A stretch of 35,540 bases of DNA from Gammaproteobacteria bacterium (GCA_021773635.1 JAJFJV010000029.1:1-35540), one strand, 5' to 3'; counted from the first letter of the stretch, positions 8,163-18,177 are shown. A program made the numbers and translations. Notes: generated from the sequence alone by a model not told the origin.

Positions 8163-8750
8163 ATGAGTTGGCTTGAGTTAACGACGGCATCGGGCGCCAG
8201 TTTTGCGCTCATATTTGCCGCTGAAATCGGGGATAAAACCCAGTTGGTATGCATGATGCTTGCCGCCAGATACAGGGCCTTGCCCGTTATGTGCGGTTCT
8301 GCTCTCGCTTTTATCTTGCTCAACACCCTGGCTGTGATCTTTGGGACAACCATCGCCAACTGGATTCCCGAGATTTATGTTTATTCTGCGGTGGCCATTT
8401 TATTTGCTGCCTTCGGGGTGCATGCATTACGCATGGAAGATGAGGCCGCTGATGTGAAGGCGGCGATACGCAGCCACGGAAGTATATTGGCGGGCACCTT
8501 CGTGCTTATAACGATTGCCGAGTTTGGCGACAAAACTCAATTGGCCGTCGTGGCTTTAAGCAGCACCAGCCCGGCAGTTGCGGTTTGGGTCGGTTCTACC
8601 CTGGCCTTGATAACAACCTCAGCGCTCGGGGTATGGGCGGGTCGAACACTATTGCAAAGAATACCGATTACCTTGCTTCATCGGGTGAGTGGTGTGATTT
8701 TCATCTCCCTGGCCCTGTTTGCCGCCTACAAAATTTACTCGCTGTATTAG
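8163..8750 (+). CDS. mneA: Manganese exporter MneA (UPF0016/GDT1 family)
   Basis: The 195-residue membrane protein has the duplicated three-helix architecture of the UPF0016/TMEM165 family. Each half carries the metal-binding motif: EIGDKT at residues 21-26 and EFGDKT at 120-125. Members export Mn2+ (or exchange Ca2+/Mn2+) across the inner membrane and protect against manganese overload. About six transmembrane segments can be read, with a charged loop near residues 90-106. Only 36 bases separate it from the mutarotase, leaving no room for the Mn2+-sensing yybP-ykoY riboswitch that controls some relatives. It ends 14 bases from the convergent pseudouridine synthase gene. Confidence 0.93.
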   Translation: MSWLELTTASGASFALIFAAEIGDKTQLVCMMLAARYRALPVMCGSALAFILLNTLAVIFGTTIANWIPEIYVYSAVAILFAAFGVHALRMEDEAADVKAAIRSHGSILAGTFVLITIAEFGDKTQLAVVALSSTSPAVAVWVGSTLALITTSALGVWAGRTLLQRIPITLLHRVSGVIFISLALFAAYKIYSLY

Positions 8751-8764
8751 TAATCGTTTCGCCG

Positions 8765-9661
8765 TCATACGGCATGCTTTGTTTCAGGCTGGCAGTTGGC
8801 TGGCATCTGCGCCTCATTCAGCCTGAATTTCCGATCTTTCCCGGACACCGGGCATGTGAATGACAAGGAAACGGCGACCAGAGCCAGGTCTTCGCTTTGT
8901 TCACCGTCGCCATACAGGCGATCGCCGATGACGGGGAAGCCGGCACTAGCGAGGTGCTTTCTAATCTGGTGTTTGCGACCGGTTTCCAGGTGGATGTCCA
9001 GCCAGGAACGATTTTCAGTGGCCGAGTATTTGCGTAATCGGATATGGCTGATCGCGGGCTTGCCCTGCAGCGGCTGGCGGATAGTGGTAACCGGGGAATC
9101 CTGGGGAAACTGGCCCATGACACAGGCGCGGTAATGTTTTTCTATTTCACGCTGGCGGAACATGCGTGACAGGGTGGCGGCCATGGATTTGCTGTGGGCG
9201 ATTAACATCAGGCCGGCGGTGGCCCGGTCCAGACGGTGTACGCCAAAGGCGGGCCTTTGCGGTTGCAGATGTTGTTCCACCCAGCGTTGGATGGTGCAGT
9301 GGTCGCCCCATTTTGAACCCTGGGAGAGCATGCCACGCGGTTTGAACCAGATGCTGTATTGGCCTTCGTCAGCGACCAGTTGGGCCGTTGCCGGGATGGC
9401 TTCCAATACCTGGGGATTGTAGTAAAAATCGAGAATGTCTCCCTCGGCCAGTATCTTGCTGGCGCGTCGCAGGCGCTGGCAGTATTTGTTGCGTGTCAGC
9501 CATACGGCACCTTTTTGCATCGCCGCCTTAATCCCTTGCCTGGATAAATCACTGGCCTTGGCCAATAGGTCAACAGCCTTGCTGTCATCCTTACTGACTT
9601 CAATGTGGAAATACTGTGCTTTGTCGTTCACAGGGTGAATAAACGGTCTGCCCGGCGACAC
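8765..9661 (-). CDS. RluA-family pseudouridine synthase
   Basis: The protein isomerises uridine to pseudouridine in rRNA or tRNA. The family motif HRLDRATAG is at residues 142-150, with catalytic Asp145; ETGRKHQIRKHL and GDRLYGDG later complete the active site. An S4-like N-terminal part (about 25-80) is degenerate. I chose GTG 9661 (298 residues) because GAGG lies eight bases upstream and it avoids the preceding gene; a GTG at 9706 would add 15 residues and overlap the TM2-like gene by 35 bases without a ribosome site. Which uridine is modified cannot be told. It is last in a minus-strand group with the TM2-like, DUF4177 and MFS genes. Confidence 0.9.
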   Translation of the reverse strand: MSPGRPFIHPVNDKAQYFHIEVSKDDSKAVDLLAKASDLSRQGIKAAMQKGAVWLTRNKYCQRLRRASKILAEGDILDFYYNPQVLEAIPATAQLVADEGQYSIWFKPRGMLSQGSKWGDHCTIQRWVEQHLQPQRPAFGVHRLDRATAGLMLIAHSKSMAATLSRMFRQREIEKHYRACVMGQFPQDSPVTTIRQPLQGKPAISHIRLRKYSATENRSWLDIHLETGRKHQIRKHLASAGFPVIGDRLYGDGEQSEDLALVAVSLSFTCPVSGKDRKFRLNEAQMPANCQPETKHAV

Positions 9662-9671
9662 GGTGCCGGCC

Positions 9672-10061
9672 TCAGGAGGATGGTTGTAGTTCCTCAAGGA
9701 GTTCACGCATCAGCCGGTTGTTGTGATCGAGGACAATGAGCTGGGCCCGGAACAGGGCGTAGAGTTCCAGTGCGGAGATGGCGCCAATAACCACAAGGCC
9801 GGGGACGGTGAGGCCTATCACCATCAGGGCAATTCCGGCACCGAAGACCGCGAGATTCATCAGGCCACGAAACCACTTGCCCAGATAAAAGTGGTGCAGG
9901 CCGGCGATGAACAGGTAGTTAAGTACCGCGTAGGTGTCCGGGTCACGGACCGCTTTGCCAAAGTGACGATGAAAGCGCTGGCGCTGGTCGTCAGGCAGGG
10001 TGCGCACCTGCTGGCGCAGGGCCTCGGTTTCCGCGGCTATTTCGTCGCTATCGAGCATCAA
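9672..10061 (-). CDS. TM2-domain-like membrane protein
   Basis: The 129-residue protein has a charged cytosolic N-terminus (1-40), then two hydrophobic segments. The first includes YAVLNYLFIAGLHHFYLGKW (44-63), close to the TM2 signature in which a glycine and histidine precede FYLG. The second half (65-108) is one long or two short membrane spans, followed by a polar tail LDHNNRLMRELLEELQ. TM2 proteins are small membrane proteins of largely unknown role in bacteria. It starts 10 bases after the DUF4177 gene and ends 10 bases before the pseudouridine synthase GTG, so these form a tight operon. Confidence 0.75.
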   Translation of the reverse strand: MMLDSDEIAAETEALRQQVRTLPDDQRQRFHRHFGKAVRDPDTYAVLNYLFIAGLHHFYLGKWFRGLMNLAVFGAGIALMVIGLTVPGLVVIGAISALELYALFRAQLIVLDHNNRLMRELLEELQPSS

Positions 10062-10071
10062 CAGTGTGGGG

Positions 10072-10287
10072 CTATTCGCGGCCCAGGGTGATGATGACTG
10101 TTTCCCGGTTCCAGAACAGCCAGAAGCGACGGCTTTCTATAACCTGAAATACCAGCTGCCAGCCCGCCGCAGCCTCTTCATTGAGGGTGGCCTCCAGTTT
10201 CTGAATGGGCATGCCTGATGCGCCGAGAAACAAAGTGCCGAGTGCGCCTTCGGAAACGATCATTACCTTGTATTCCTTGAATGCCAT
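10072..10287 (-). CDS. DUF4177-type small protein
   Basis: This 71-residue protein has the short alpha/beta pattern of DUF4177: FKEYKVMIVSEGALGTLFLG, then LEATLNEEAAAGWQLVFQVI and a closing strand ETVIITLGR. The phrase N-x-x-A-A-x-G-W-Q-L is the recognisable core. A good ribosome site AGGAGAG precedes the ATG. Function is unknown in the family. It is 30 bases downstream of the MFS transporter gene and 10 bases ahead of the TM2-like gene, all on the same strand; DUF4177 and TM2-like products may work together, but this is only inferred from spacing. Confidence 0.75.
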   Translation of the reverse strand: MAFKEYKVMIVSEGALGTLFLGASGMPIQKLEATLNEEAAAGWQLVFQVIESRRFWLFWNRETVIITLGRE

Positions 10288-10317
10288 GATTCTCTCCTGT
10301 GATGGTCGGTGGGCATG

Positions 10318-11526
10318 TTAACCGGCAGGCAATTTATCCGCCATGCGGCGCAGTAGCAGCGCGCCCATTGCGACACCCGCACCAAGGGTCATGAAGGCGA
10401 TTCCCCAGGATGTGATTGTGGTGCCGCCACCCGTGGCATCCAGTACCAGCCCCATGGCCAGGGGAGCCAGCGATGCGCTGGCAAAGCCGAACAATGACTG
10501 GGCGGCCATGGCGGAGCCTTGCAATGCGGGAGGCGCGCTGAGAATGACCCCGGTATGGAGTGCAGCGGATTCGCCCTGGGCAAGAAACAGGTAAAACACG
10601 GCCAGTATTGCCACCCAGTGATAGGGCAGACCGGCGGTAAAGCCGAAAGCCATGGCCATCAGCGCCGAGGAGAACATGATGAAGGTGATGATCCGCCTGC
10701 GCCCGAAGCGTAGCGCCAGCTCCGCGCCTCCCACGCTGGCCCACATGGCAATCAGGCCTCCGATGGCCGCTACGGTGGCCGGGGGCCAATAGCTGGCGCC
10801 CTCCGGTTGCAGGGTGATGCAAAAGGCAAGAAAGGCAACCAGCCAGGAACGCAGGCCAAACAGTTCCCACATGTGGGCGGTGTAGGCGAGCGTGTAGGCA
10901 AAGGTGGTGGGATTGCGCAACACGGGCCGGAAGTCGAGCAAGTGGGCGGGGCTGGCATTTCGGGTGATCCGGGATCCCGGGCGGAGTATCCAGAGAGCCA
11001 GCAGCAGGGCGAGGCAGGAGCCCGCGGCGGCGGTGGTGAAGGCGGTCTGCCAGCCGTAGCTCTGGCCCAGCCAGCCGCTGACAAAAAAGGAAAGACTCAT
11101 GCCCAGGCTGAAGGTGGCGGTATAGAAGGAGATGGCGCGTGCCCTGGCGGTCCCCTCCAGTCGATCCACCAGTGCCTTAAGCCCGGGAATGAAGGTGCCG
11201 GCGAGGGCCAGTCCGCCCAGAGCGCGAAAACCGAGTGCACTCCAGAAGCCGCTGGCATAGCCGGCGAATCCGAGTGCTGCCAGGGCGCTCAAGGCGGCGG
11301 AAACGAGATAGATGCGGCGCCCGTCCACGCGGTCGGTCAGGCTGGCCAGTACCGGCACCGCAAGGCTGTAGCCGCCAAAGAAAACGCCGTTAATCCAGCC
11401 GGCCTCGGTGTGGGTGAGCTGCCACTCGTTGATGAACTGCGGCAACAGCGCCGGGAAGGTGAATACACTCACCATGCCGATAACCTCGGCAAGACACATC
11501 AATGCGATCAGACGGAAGGGCGACAT
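10318..11526 (-). CDS. Major facilitator superfamily transporter
   Basis: The 402-residue protein shows about twelve hydrophobic spans and a motif A-like loop after the second span (ASLTDRVDGRRIYLVSA, 61-77), typical of MFS carriers. Glycine- and alanine-rich helices and a central polar loop (LRPGSRITRNASPAHLLDF) between the two six-helix halves agree. Substrate cannot be predicted from sequence alone; the general look is that of single-gene MFS permeases of unknown specificity. It is divergent from typA, with 119 bases between them, and leads the minus-strand group ending in the pseudouridine synthase. The ATG at 11526 has no clear ribosome site. Confidence 0.88.
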   Translation of the reverse strand: MSPFRLIALMCLAEVIGMVSVFTFPALLPQFINEWQLTHTEAGWINGVFFGGYSLAVPVLASLTDRVDGRRIYLVSAALSALAALGFAGYASGFWSALGFRALGGLALAGTFIPGLKALVDRLEGTARARAISFYTATFSLGMSLSFFVSGWLGQSYGWQTAFTTAAAGSCLALLLALWILRPGSRITRNASPAHLLDFRPVLRNPTTFAYTLAYTAHMWELFGLRSWLVAFLAFCITLQPEGASYWPPATVAAIGGLIAMWASVGGAELALRFGRRRIITFIMFSSALMAMAFGFTAGLPYHWVAILAVFYLFLAQGESAALHTGVILSAPPALQGSAMAAQSLFGFASASLAPLAMGLVLDATGGGTTITSWGIAFMTLGAGVAMGALLLRRMADKLPAG

Positions 11527-11645
11527 GGGCAGAGCATAGCTTTTCCGTCGGCATCGATCCCAAACGCGCGAGCCTCGGAAAGATGTACAATGGCCGGTTC
11601 AGTTGCCATGTGTCGAGGACCCTGTAACGGGGCGCCGGGCACTTT

Positions 11646-13478
11646 ATGAGGAAAGTTAAGTTGCGGGAAACACTGCGGAATATCGCCATTATCGCTCACG
11701 TGGATCATGGTAAAACCACTTTGGTGGATTGTTTGTTGCAGCAGTCGGGAATACTCGGCGAGCGGGCGCGGCCGGTAGAGCGGGTGATGGATTCGGATGA
11801 TCTGGAGCGCGAGCGCGGTATCACCATCTTCTCCAAGAACACCGCCATCACCTGGGGCGAGTACCGAATCAATATCGTCGATACCCCCGGACACGCGGAT
11901 TTTGGCGGTGAAGTGGAGCGGGTGTTGTCCATGGTGGACGCCGTGCTGCTGTTGGTGGATGCGGTGGATGGGCCCATGCCCCAGACCCGTTTCGTGACCT
12001 CCAAGGCCTTTGCCCAGGGCTTGGTGCCCATCGTGGTGATCAACAAGGTGGACCGCGAGGGCGCGCGCCCGGATTGGGTGCACGATCAGGTTTTTGACCT
12101 CTTTGACCGTCTGGGTGCCACTGAAGAACAGCTGGATTTCCCGGTGATCTATGCCTCTGCTATTGGCGGATATGCCAGTACCGATGGCGAGGTGAAGGGC
12201 AAGAATATGCAGCCCTTGTTCGAGGCCATTGCGAAATATGCTCCGCCACCGCAGGTAGACCCGGATGGCCCGTTGCAACTGCAGATCAGTACCCTCGATT
12301 ATTCCAGTTATGTGGGCGCCATAGGCATTGGCCGTATCCGGCGTGGCAAGCTGGCACGTAATACGGCTGTCATCCTGGTGGACTCGGAGGGCAGCGAGCG
12401 CCGGGGCCGTGTGCTCCAGGTCATGCATTCAGAGGGTCTGGAGCGCGTCGAGGTGGATGAGGCCGAGGCGGGGGATATCGTGGCCATCTCGGGTATCGAG
12501 GGCCTGCGCATCTCTGACACCCTGTGTGATCCCGAGCAGGTGGAGGCCTTGCCCGCACTGGTGGTGGATGAACCCACCGTGCAGATGGGTTTCCAGGTGA
12601 ATAATTCACCCTTTGCCGGGCTTGATGGCAAGTTTGTCACCAGCCGCCAGATCCGTGAGCGCCTGCAGCGTGAGCTGATTCACAATGTGGCACTACGGGT
12701 AGATGACACCGAGGACCCGGATCGTTTTCTGGTCTCGGGTCGGGGTGAGTTGCATCTCTCTATCCTCATCGAGAATATGCGTCGTGAGGGCTATGAGCTG
12801 GCGGTATCGCGCCCCCAGGTGGTGACCCGGGAAATTGATGGCAAGCGCTGTGAACCCTATGAACAGCTTACCGTGGATGTCGATGTCAGCAGTCAGGGTG
12901 GGGTGATGGAACTGTTGGGTGCCCGCGGCGGTGAACTGCGCGGCATGGAACCCGATGGCCGTGGCCGGGTGCGCCTGGATTACCGTATTCCCGCCCGCGG
13001 TTTGCTCGGCTTGCGTAGCGAGTTTCTCAGTGCCAGCTCTGGCAGCGGCCTGATGTATCACATCTTTGCCGATTACGCGCCGGTGGCGAGCGGTGATCTG
13101 GGTGGACGGCGTAATGGTGTGCTGATCTCCAATGGCAAGGGCAAGGCAGTGGGCTTTGCGCTATTTAACCTGCAGCAGCGCGGCAAGATGCTGGTGAGCC
13201 CGGGTGTGGAGATTTATGAGGGCATGCTGGTAGGCATCCACTCGCGCGGTAACGATCTGGTGGTGAATGCCCTGAAGGGCAAGCAGCTGACCAATGTTCG
13301 CGCCTCTGGTACCGATGAAGCCATCATCCTCACGCCGGCGGTGCGCATGAGCCTGGAGCAGGCCATGGAATTTATTGCCGATGACGAGTTGGTGGAAGTC
13401 ACACCGCAGCACATCCGCTTGCGTAAACGGTACCTGTCCGAAATTGATCGCAAGCGGCAGGCGCGCGCAGCCAGCTGA
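11646..13478 (+). CDS. typA: Translational GTPase TypA/BipA
   Basis: The 610-residue protein matches TypA in length and layout. The GTPase domain holds AHVDHGKTT (P-loop, 17-25), the switch region [12 protein letters not shown] and [12 protein letters not shown] (NKxD). It is followed by the EF-Tu-like domain 2, EF-G-like domains and a C-terminal domain beginning near [11 protein letters not shown], with [15 protein letters not shown] close to the end. TypA binds the ribosome, helps assembly of the large subunit, and supports growth under cold and stress. The start differs slightly from the common MIEKLRN opening: [12 protein letters not shown]. dtd follows 18 bases later, so both are likely cotranscribed. 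Confidence 0.97.
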   Translation: MRKVKLRETLRNIAIIAHVDHGKTTLVDCLLQQSGILGERARPVERVMDSDDLERERGITIFSKNTAITWGEYRINIVDTPGHADFGGEVERVLSMVDAVLLLVDAVDGPMPQTRFVTSKAFAQGLVPIVVINKVDREGARPDWVHDQVFDLFDRLGATEEQLDFPVIYASAIGGYASTDGEVKGKNMQPLFEAIAKYAPPPQVDPDGPLQLQISTLDYSSYVGAIGIGRIRRGKLARNTAVILVDSEGSERRGRVLQVMHSEGLERVEVDEAEAGDIVAISGIEGLRISDTLCDPEQVEALPALVVDEPTVQMGFQVNNSPFAGLDGKFVTSRQIRERLQRELIHNVALRVDDTEDPDRFLVSGRGELHLSILIENMRREGYELAVSRPQVVTREIDGKRCEPYEQLTVDVDVSSQGGVMELLGARGGELRGMEPDGRGRVRLDYRIPARGLLGLRSEFLSASSGSGLMYHIFADYAPVASGDLGGRRNGVLISNGKGKAVGFALFNLQQRGKMLVSPGVEIYEGMLVGIHSRGNDLVVNALKGKQLTNVRASGTDEAIILTPAVRMSLEQAMEFIADDELVEVTPQHIRLRKRYLSEIDRKRQARAAS

Positions 13479-13496
13479 GTCTGGCCGCGGTAGTCC

Positions 13497-13949
13497 ATGA
13501 TCGGGTTGTTGCAGCGCGTCAGTCGAGCGCAGGTGACGGTGGGTGAAAAGACCGTCGGTGCTATTGATGCCGGGCTGTTGGTGTTTCTGGGCGTGGAAAA
13601 GGACGACGGTGAGGCCGAGGCCACGCGTTTGCTGGAGCGCCTGCTGGGCTATCGCGTATTCGCTGATGCCGACGGCAAGATGAATCTCAGCCTGCGGGAC
13701 ACGGGGGGTGGCCTGCTGCTGGTGCCGCAGTTCACGCTGCCGGCGGATACGCGCAAAGGTATGCGTCCGAGTTTTACCCCAGCAGCTCCGCCCGAGCAGG
13801 GGCGGGCACTCTTTGACACGGTTGTTGCTGCGGCACGGGATTGTCACCCGCGCGTGGCAGCGGGCCGGTTTGGTGCCGACATGCAGGTGGAACTTATCAA
13901 CGATGGACCGGTCACTTTCTGGCTTCAGACAGTGGCCGCGGCGCGATGA
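13497..13949 (+). CDS. dtd: D-aminoacyl-tRNA deacylase
   Basis: The 150-residue protein hydrolyses D-aminoacyl-tRNA (and Gly-tRNAAla) to recycle mischarged tRNA. Both family signatures are present: [17 protein letters not shown] (77-93) and the cross-subunit gatekeeper NDGPVTF (around 138-144). The first position of the usual SQFTL is proline here. Length is close to the typical 145. It starts 18 bases after typA and probably shares its transcript, a recurrent arrangement in Gammaproteobacteria as far as I recall. A GC hairpin follows the stop. Confidence 0.96.
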   Translation: MIGLLQRVSRAQVTVGEKTVGAIDAGLLVFLGVEKDDGEAEATRLLERLLGYRVFADADGKMNLSLRDTGGGLLLVPQFTLPADTRKGMRPSFTPAAPPEQGRALFDTVVAAARDCHPRVAAGRFGADMQVELINDGPVTFWLQTVAAAR

Positions 13950-13956
13950 AATAGAA

Positions 13957-13982
13957 CAGGGCCATCTGGCAGAAAGGCCCTG
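13957..13982 (+). terminator. Hairpin downstream of dtd (weak terminator candidate)
   Basis: CAGGGCC (13957-13963) pairs perfectly with GGCCCTG (13976-13982) across a 12-base loop, starting 7 bases after the dtd stop. No T-tract follows, so intrinsic termination would be weak; it may only protect mRNA ends. Confidence 0.3.
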
Positions 13983-14035
13983 AAGTTACGTTACAATTAG
14001 CCGTTTAATTTCGACTTAGGATAGACAGCAGGACT

Positions 14036-14947
14036 ATGGCTTTGAAAGCACACAATCTCACACATCTGAAACAGCTCGAAGCAGAGAGCATCCACATCAT
14101 GCGCGAGGTGGTTGCCGAGTGCGAGAAGCCGGTGATGATGTATTCGGTGGGCAAGGATTCAGCGGTGATGGCTCATCTTGCCCAAAAGGCCTTTGCCCCG
14201 GGCAAGCTGCCCTTTCCGCTGCTGCATGTGGACACCACTTTCAAATTCGGCGAGATGATTGAATTTCGTGACTGGTTTGCCAAGCATATCGGTGCGGAAC
14301 TCATCGTCCACACCAATGAGAAGGCGTTGGAGCAAATCGGTTCCTATGACGATTGGAGCTGTTCTTTGTGCGCAGACCTGCTCAAGACCCAGGCGCTGGT
14401 GGAAGTGCTGCAGGAGCACGGCTTTGATGCCGCCTTTGGTGGTGCGCGTCGCGATGAGGAGAAGTCCCGCGCCAAGGAGCGAATCTTTTCCTTCCGTGAT
14501 CGTTTCATGCAGTGGGACCCGAAAAACCAGCGGCCGGAGCTGTGGAATGTCTACAACACCCGTCACGCTGAGGGCGAATCCTTCCGGGTGTTTCCCATCA
14601 GCAACTGGACCGAACTGGATATCTGGAATTATATCCACGAGGAGAAAGTGCCACTGCCGTCCCTCTATTTTGCCAAGGAGCGTCCGGTTATTCGCCGCGA
14701 TGGCATGTTGATATTCGCCGGCGAGCTGAATCAGCCTCGTGAAGGCGAGAAGGTGGAGATGGTGACTTGCCGTTTCCGCACCCTGGGTTGTCAGCGTTGT
14801 ACTGGCGCGGTGGAATCCGATGCCGATGATATCCTCAAGATCGTCGAAGAGACCATGGTGGCGCGTAACAGTGAGCGCGAGCATCGGGCGGTAGATAAAG
14901 ACCGCGAAGGGTCTATGGAGGAGAAAAAGAGAGAAGGATATTTTTAG
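14036..14947 (+). CDS. cysD: Sulfate adenylyltransferase small subunit CysD
   Basis: The 303-residue protein is the ATP-sulfurylase catalytic subunit that makes adenosine 5'-phosphosulfate from sulfate and ATP, driven by GTP hydrolysis in CysN. The PP-loop is [12 protein letters not shown] (37-48). Other family marks are [38 protein letters not shown] and the C-terminal [16 protein letters not shown] ribosome site AGGA lies close before the ATG. cysNC follows 70 bases later. There is no sulfite reductase or PAPS reductase gene in the window, so the pair supplies APS/PAPS to enzymes encoded elsewhere. Confidence 0.98.
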   Translation: MALKAHNLTHLKQLEAESIHIMREVVAECEKPVMMYSVGKDSAVMAHLAQKAFAPGKLPFPLLHVDTTFKFGEMIEFRDWFAKHIGAELIVHTNEKALEQIGSYDDWSCSLCADLLKTQALVEVLQEHGFDAAFGGARRDEEKSRAKERIFSFRDRFMQWDPKNQRPELWNVYNTRHAEGESFRVFPISNWTELDIWNYIHEEKVPLPSLYFAKERPVIRRDGMLIFAGELNQPREGEKVEMVTCRFRTLGCQRCTGAVESDADDILKIVEETMVARNSEREHRAVDKDREGSMEEKKREGYF

Positions 14948-15017
14948 GGAATCCTTCATCCGCTCCCATCTTGCGTCTCGTACCCACCCGAAACTTTTTT
15001 AATAGTTACTAAACACC

Positions 15018-16955
15018 ATGACCCATACCACCCCAGAAAATATCACCAGCCTGCACGAGCAGGATGAGCACAAGGATCTGCTGCGCTTAGTGACAGCCGG
15101 CAGTGTCGATGACGGCAAGAGCACCCTCATCGGTCGCCTGCTGTTTGAATCCAAGGGCATCTACGAGGACCAGCTGGAGGCGGTGCGTTCGGCTTCTGGT
15201 CAAAAGGGGTCTACTCAAGGCGATCTGGATCTGGCGCTGGTAACCGACGGGCTCAAGGCCGAGCGTGAGCAGGGCATTACCATTGATGTGGCCTATCGCT
15301 ACTTCTCCACCCCGCGGCGCAAATTCATCATTGCCGATTCACCCGGACACGAGCAGTACACCCGCAATATGGTGACCGGCGCTTCTACTGCCAACCTTGC
15401 CATCATTCTTATCGATGCCAGCCAAGGGGTATTGACCCAATCCCGGCGCCACGCCTTTCTTGCCTCGCTGTTGGGCATTCCCCATGCGGTGATCACCATC
15501 AACAAGATGGACCTGGTGGATTTCTCGGAGAAGGTTTACGACGAGATCGTGGCAGACTTCCGGGAATTCTCCGCCAAGCTGGATATCCAGGATCTCACCT
15601 TCATCCCCATCTCAGCGCTTACCGGGGACAATGTGGTGGAACGGGGCGAGAATATGCCATGGTACGAGGGCACCACGCTGCTAAATCATCTGGAGACGGT
15701 GCATATCGCCTCGGATCGCAACCTCATCGATTTGCGCCTGCCGATTCAGTATGTCTCGCGTCCGCATTCGGATTTCCGAGGTTATATGGGCACCCTGGCC
15801 TCGGGCATTATCCGGGCTGGTGATGAAGTCATGACCCTGCCTTCGGGCAAGCGATCCTCGGTGACTCAGGTCATTGGCCCGGATGGTCCTTGTGAAGAGG
15901 GTTTTCCGCCCTTGCCAGTGACCGTGACCCTGGCGGATGAAATCGACATCAGCCGTGGCGATATGCTGGTCCATGTACACAACACGCCGCAGGTGGATCG
16001 CGATTTTGAGGCAATGGTGGTGTGGATGGCGGAGGAGCCTATGGACACCCGTCGCCAGTACACCATTAAGCATACGAGTCGTCTCAGCCCGGGACAGATC
16101 TCGAAGATTCGCTATCGCATCGACGTTAACACCCTGCATCGTCTGGATGCCACGACGCTGGAGTTAAACGAGATTGGTCGTTGCACGGTGGAGGTTGCCC
16201 GCCCGCTGGCTTTCGACCCTTACCGCGAGAATCGCACCACGGGCGCCTTTATTATTATTGACCGGGTGACCCACAACACCGTCGGCGCGGGCATGATTCT
16301 GGATCGCAAGCCGGGTGAGCGGGAGTTGGAGGCGCATCATCGGGTCACTGAGACCCGAGCCCGTCACCTGCAGCTTGACCGCAGTCTGGTGCCGCTGGAG
16401 GAGCGTAACGCCCGCAGTGGGCAGCGGCCGGTCACGGTTTGGCTTACCGGCCTCATGGGCTCGGGCAAGAGCACCATCGGTTGCGCGCTGGAGCGCCGGC
16501 TGTTTGATGATGGCCGTTTGGTGACTCTGTACGACGGCGAGAATACCCGTCTGGGACTCAACAAGGACCTGGACTTCACTGCCGATGATCGCGCCGAGAA
16601 CGCCCGGCGTGCTGCAGAGGTGGCCAAGCTGTTCAACGAGGCCGGGATGATCAGCGTCTCCACCCTGCTTTCACCCTGTGATGAGGATCGCAAAATTGCC
16701 TGCTCTATTGTTGGCGAAGATCGCTTTATCTTGATCTATTTGTCGACGCCGGTGGAGGTATGCAAGGAGCGGGCACCGCATCGCATCTACGAAAAGGCAG
16801 AGAACGGGGAAATCAAGGTCTTTCCGGGCGTGAATGCCCCTTATGAGGTGCCGGAGTCACCGGATCTGGTTCTGCCGACCCACGAAATTTCAGTAGCGGA
16901 AAGCGTCGATCGTATCGTTACGTATCTGGAAGAACGCGGAGTTTTCGAGGCTTAA
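15018..16955 (+). CDS. cysNC: Bifunctional sulfate adenylyltransferase GTPase subunit / APS kinase (CysN-CysC fusion)
   Basis: The 645-residue protein joins two enzymes. Residues 1-455 form CysN: P-loop GSVDDGKS (28-35), the switch [21 protein letters not shown], and EF-Tu-like beta-barrels. Residues about 465-645 form APS kinase (CysC) with P-loop GLMGSGKST (478-486) and the closing [12 protein letters not shown]. Together with CysD it converts sulfate to APS and then to PAPS in the cytosol. The fusion is common in Proteobacteria and is not a frame artefact. It lies downstream of cysD in the same orientation. The ATG lacks a clear ribosome site (CTAAACACC upstream). Confidence 0.97.
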   Translation: MTHTTPENITSLHEQDEHKDLLRLVTAGSVDDGKSTLIGRLLFESKGIYEDQLEAVRSASGQKGSTQGDLDLALVTDGLKAEREQGITIDVAYRYFSTPRRKFIIADSPGHEQYTRNMVTGASTANLAIILIDASQGVLTQSRRHAFLASLLGIPHAVITINKMDLVDFSEKVYDEIVADFREFSAKLDIQDLTFIPISALTGDNVVERGENMPWYEGTTLLNHLETVHIASDRNLIDLRLPIQYVSRPHSDFRGYMGTLASGIIRAGDEVMTLPSGKRSSVTQVIGPDGPCEEGFPPLPVTVTLADEIDISRGDMLVHVHNTPQVDRDFEAMVVWMAEEPMDTRRQYTIKHTSRLSPGQISKIRYRIDVNTLHRLDATTLELNEIGRCTVEVARPLAFDPYRENRTTGAFIIIDRVTHNTVGAGMILDRKPGERELEAHHRVTETRARHLQLDRSLVPLEERNARSGQRPVTVWLTGLMGSGKSTIGCALERRLFDDGRLVTLYDGENTRLGLNKDLDFTADDRAENARRAAEVAKLFNEAGMISVSTLLSPCDEDRKIACSIVGEDRFILIYLSTPVEVCKERAPHRIYEKAENGEIKVFPGVNAPYEVPESPDLVLPTHEISVAESVDRIVTYLEERGVFEA

Positions 16956-16997
16956 CAGGCCGAGAAGCCTCAGTACCAAAGCATCGTCACACCGGAG

Positions 16998-17017
16998 CCG
17001 GCCCCATACGGGGCTGG
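16998..17017. terminator. GC hairpin between convergent cysNC and DUF2782 gene
   Basis: CCGGCCCC (16998-17005) and GGGGCTGG (17010-17017) form an 8-base stem with one G-U pair on an ATAC loop. It lies in the 69-base gap between the two convergent stops, where a bidirectional terminator is expected, but no T-tract is present on either side. Confidence 0.4.
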
Positions 17018-17024
17018 TGACTGA

Positions 17025-17372
17025 TTACCAGCGAAATAAAACCCACTTATTGATTAGGAAATCCGGGCTCAGTTCGCTCTGCCGGGTTTCCAGTTCACCG
17101 TCTCCATCCGCATCCACCAGGTAATAGATCGGGGCATTCTTTGGGACCACTTTAACGGCCCGCAGGCGACCGTTGACCCGGTACTCATGGATGGTCTCCT
17201 CCTTGCGCTGGATGATGATGACCTCGGGTTCCATGACCTCCCCGCTCTGTACGCGTTGCGGCAGGGGCGGCGGTTCCGGTGCTGCTTCCAGGGCCGCGCC
17301 ATCGCCCGCGACCGCCTGGAGAGAAAACAGCATGCCGGCGGCAAGGGATACAATTATCTTGTTTTTCAACAT
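17025..17372 (-). CDS. DUF2782 periplasmic protein
   Basis: With the ATG at 17372-17370 the protein has 115 residues: a lysine-containing N-region, a hydrophobic core (IIVSLAAGMLFSLQA) and a signal-peptidase-like AVA-G site near residue 22. The mature part holds a proline-rich segment and the conserved block VEEYRVNG-like IHEYRVNGRLRAVKVVPKN then YYLVDADGDG, ending FLINKWVLFRW. DUF2782 genes commonly neighbour polA in Gammaproteobacteria and their function is unknown. A longer frame from 17483 would overlap the LOG gene by 77 bases and hide the signal peptide, so it was rejected. The gene is 34 bases downstream of the LOG gene on the same strand. Confidence 0.88.
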   Translation of the reverse strand: MLKNKIIVSLAAGMLFSLQAVAGDGAALEAAPEPPPLPQRVQSGEVMEPEVIIIQRKEETIHEYRVNGRLRAVKVVPKNAPIYYLVDADGDGELETRQSELSPDFLINKWVLFRW

Positions 17373-17406
17373 GGTCCAGTCTTTGATTTTGGCAACCTGG
17401 TGATTA

Positions 17407-18141
17407 TTAAAGTTGTCGCAGAATTTCGCGTTCCGCGGCCGATGGCTCGAAGCCACGACCCTCATAGTGTGAAAAGATAGCATCCACGACTTCCTGAGGT
17501 TTGTCTACCAACTGAAACAGATCCAGATCCTCGGGTGCAATGGTGCCTTGCGTCACCAGGGTTTGCTTGAACCAGTCGAGCAGGCCCTCCCAGAATTCTG
17601 TACCCACCAGAATGATCGGGATGCGGCGGGTCTTGCCGGTCTGCACCAGGGTCAGGATTTCGGCCATTTCATCCAGGGTGCCGAAGCCCCCGGGCAGTAC
17701 CACATAGGCTGAGGCATACTTCACGAACATGACCTTGCGCGAAAAGAAATGGCGGAAGCTGAGCGCGATGTCCTGGTACGGGTTCCCTTGCTGTTCCTGG
17801 GGAAGCAGGATATTAAGCCCGATACTGAGCGATTTGCCGGCGTGGGCGCCACGGTTTGCAGCCTCCATAATGCCAGGCCCGCCACCGCTGACTACCGAGA
17901 AGCCGGCGTCAGAAAGTAGCCGGGTGATCTTTTCGGCAAGTTGATAATAGGGGTGTTCGGGGGCGATGCGCGCAGAACCAAAAACACTGACAGAGGGACG
18001 TATGCAGGCGAGTCGCTCGAAACCTTCGACAAACTCCGCCATGATCTGGAACACTTTCCATGACTCCAGAGTGAGGCTCTTGTCATCCATGGACTGCAGG
18101 CGGGGACGTGGCGGTGCTGCGTGTTCTTTCGTTGCTTTCAT
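17407..18141 (-). CDS. LOG-family nucleotide 5'-monophosphate phosphoribohydrolase (TIGR00730 type)
   Basis: Starting at ATG 18141-18139, with GAGGT five bases upstream, the protein has 244 residues. It is a Rossmann-fold protein with SGGGPGIMEAANRGA (85-99) and PGGFGTLDE (150-158), the phosphate-binding and catalytic motifs of the LOG family, which cleave nucleoside monophosphates to base and ribose 5-phosphate. These genes were long misnamed lysine decarboxylases. It is longer than plant LOG proteins at the N-terminus, as in the larger bacterial subgroup. It is divergent from polA with a 71-base gap containing an inverted repeat. Confidence 0.92.
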   Translation of the reverse strand: MKATKEHAAPPRPRLQSMDDKSLTLESWKVFQIMAEFVEGFERLACIRPSVSVFGSARIAPEHPYYQLAEKITRLLSDAGFSVVSGGGPGIMEAANRGAHAGKSLSIGLNILLPQEQQGNPYQDIALSFRHFFSRKVMFVKYASAYVVLPGGFGTLDEMAEILTLVQTGKTRRIPIILVGTEFWEGLLDWFKQTLVTQGTIAPEDLDLFQLVDKPQEVVDAIFSHYEGRGFEPSAAEREILRQL

Positions 18142-18151
18142 AATTACCTCG

Positions 18152-18177
18152 GTCGGGGAGGCGGATACGCCTCCGAC
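18152..18177. promoter_or_regulatory. Inverted repeat between the LOG gene and polA
   Basis: GGAGGCG (18157-18163) and CGCCTCC (18168-18174) form a perfect 7-base stem on a GATA loop, extended by GTC/GAC (18152-18154, 18175-18177) around a two-base bulge. On the plus strand it is followed by CTCTTTTTAG (18182-18191). It lies in the leader of both divergent genes, so it may be an operator, an attenuator before polA or a terminator for read-through from upstream. Confidence 0.4.

Noticed and set aside
10807-11649. 280-codon plus-strand frame across the MFS gene
   Set aside because: Gly/Gln/Glu-rich translation antisense to a membrane protein; no ribosome site or domain.
11508-12428. 306-codon minus-strand frame over the typA start
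   Set aside because: Antisense to the conserved TypA GTPase domain, histidine-rich from complementary codons and without family features.
15018-16955. CysN-CysC fusion as a frame or assembly artefact
   Set aside because: Both domains are complete and the fused arrangement is well known in Proteobacteria.
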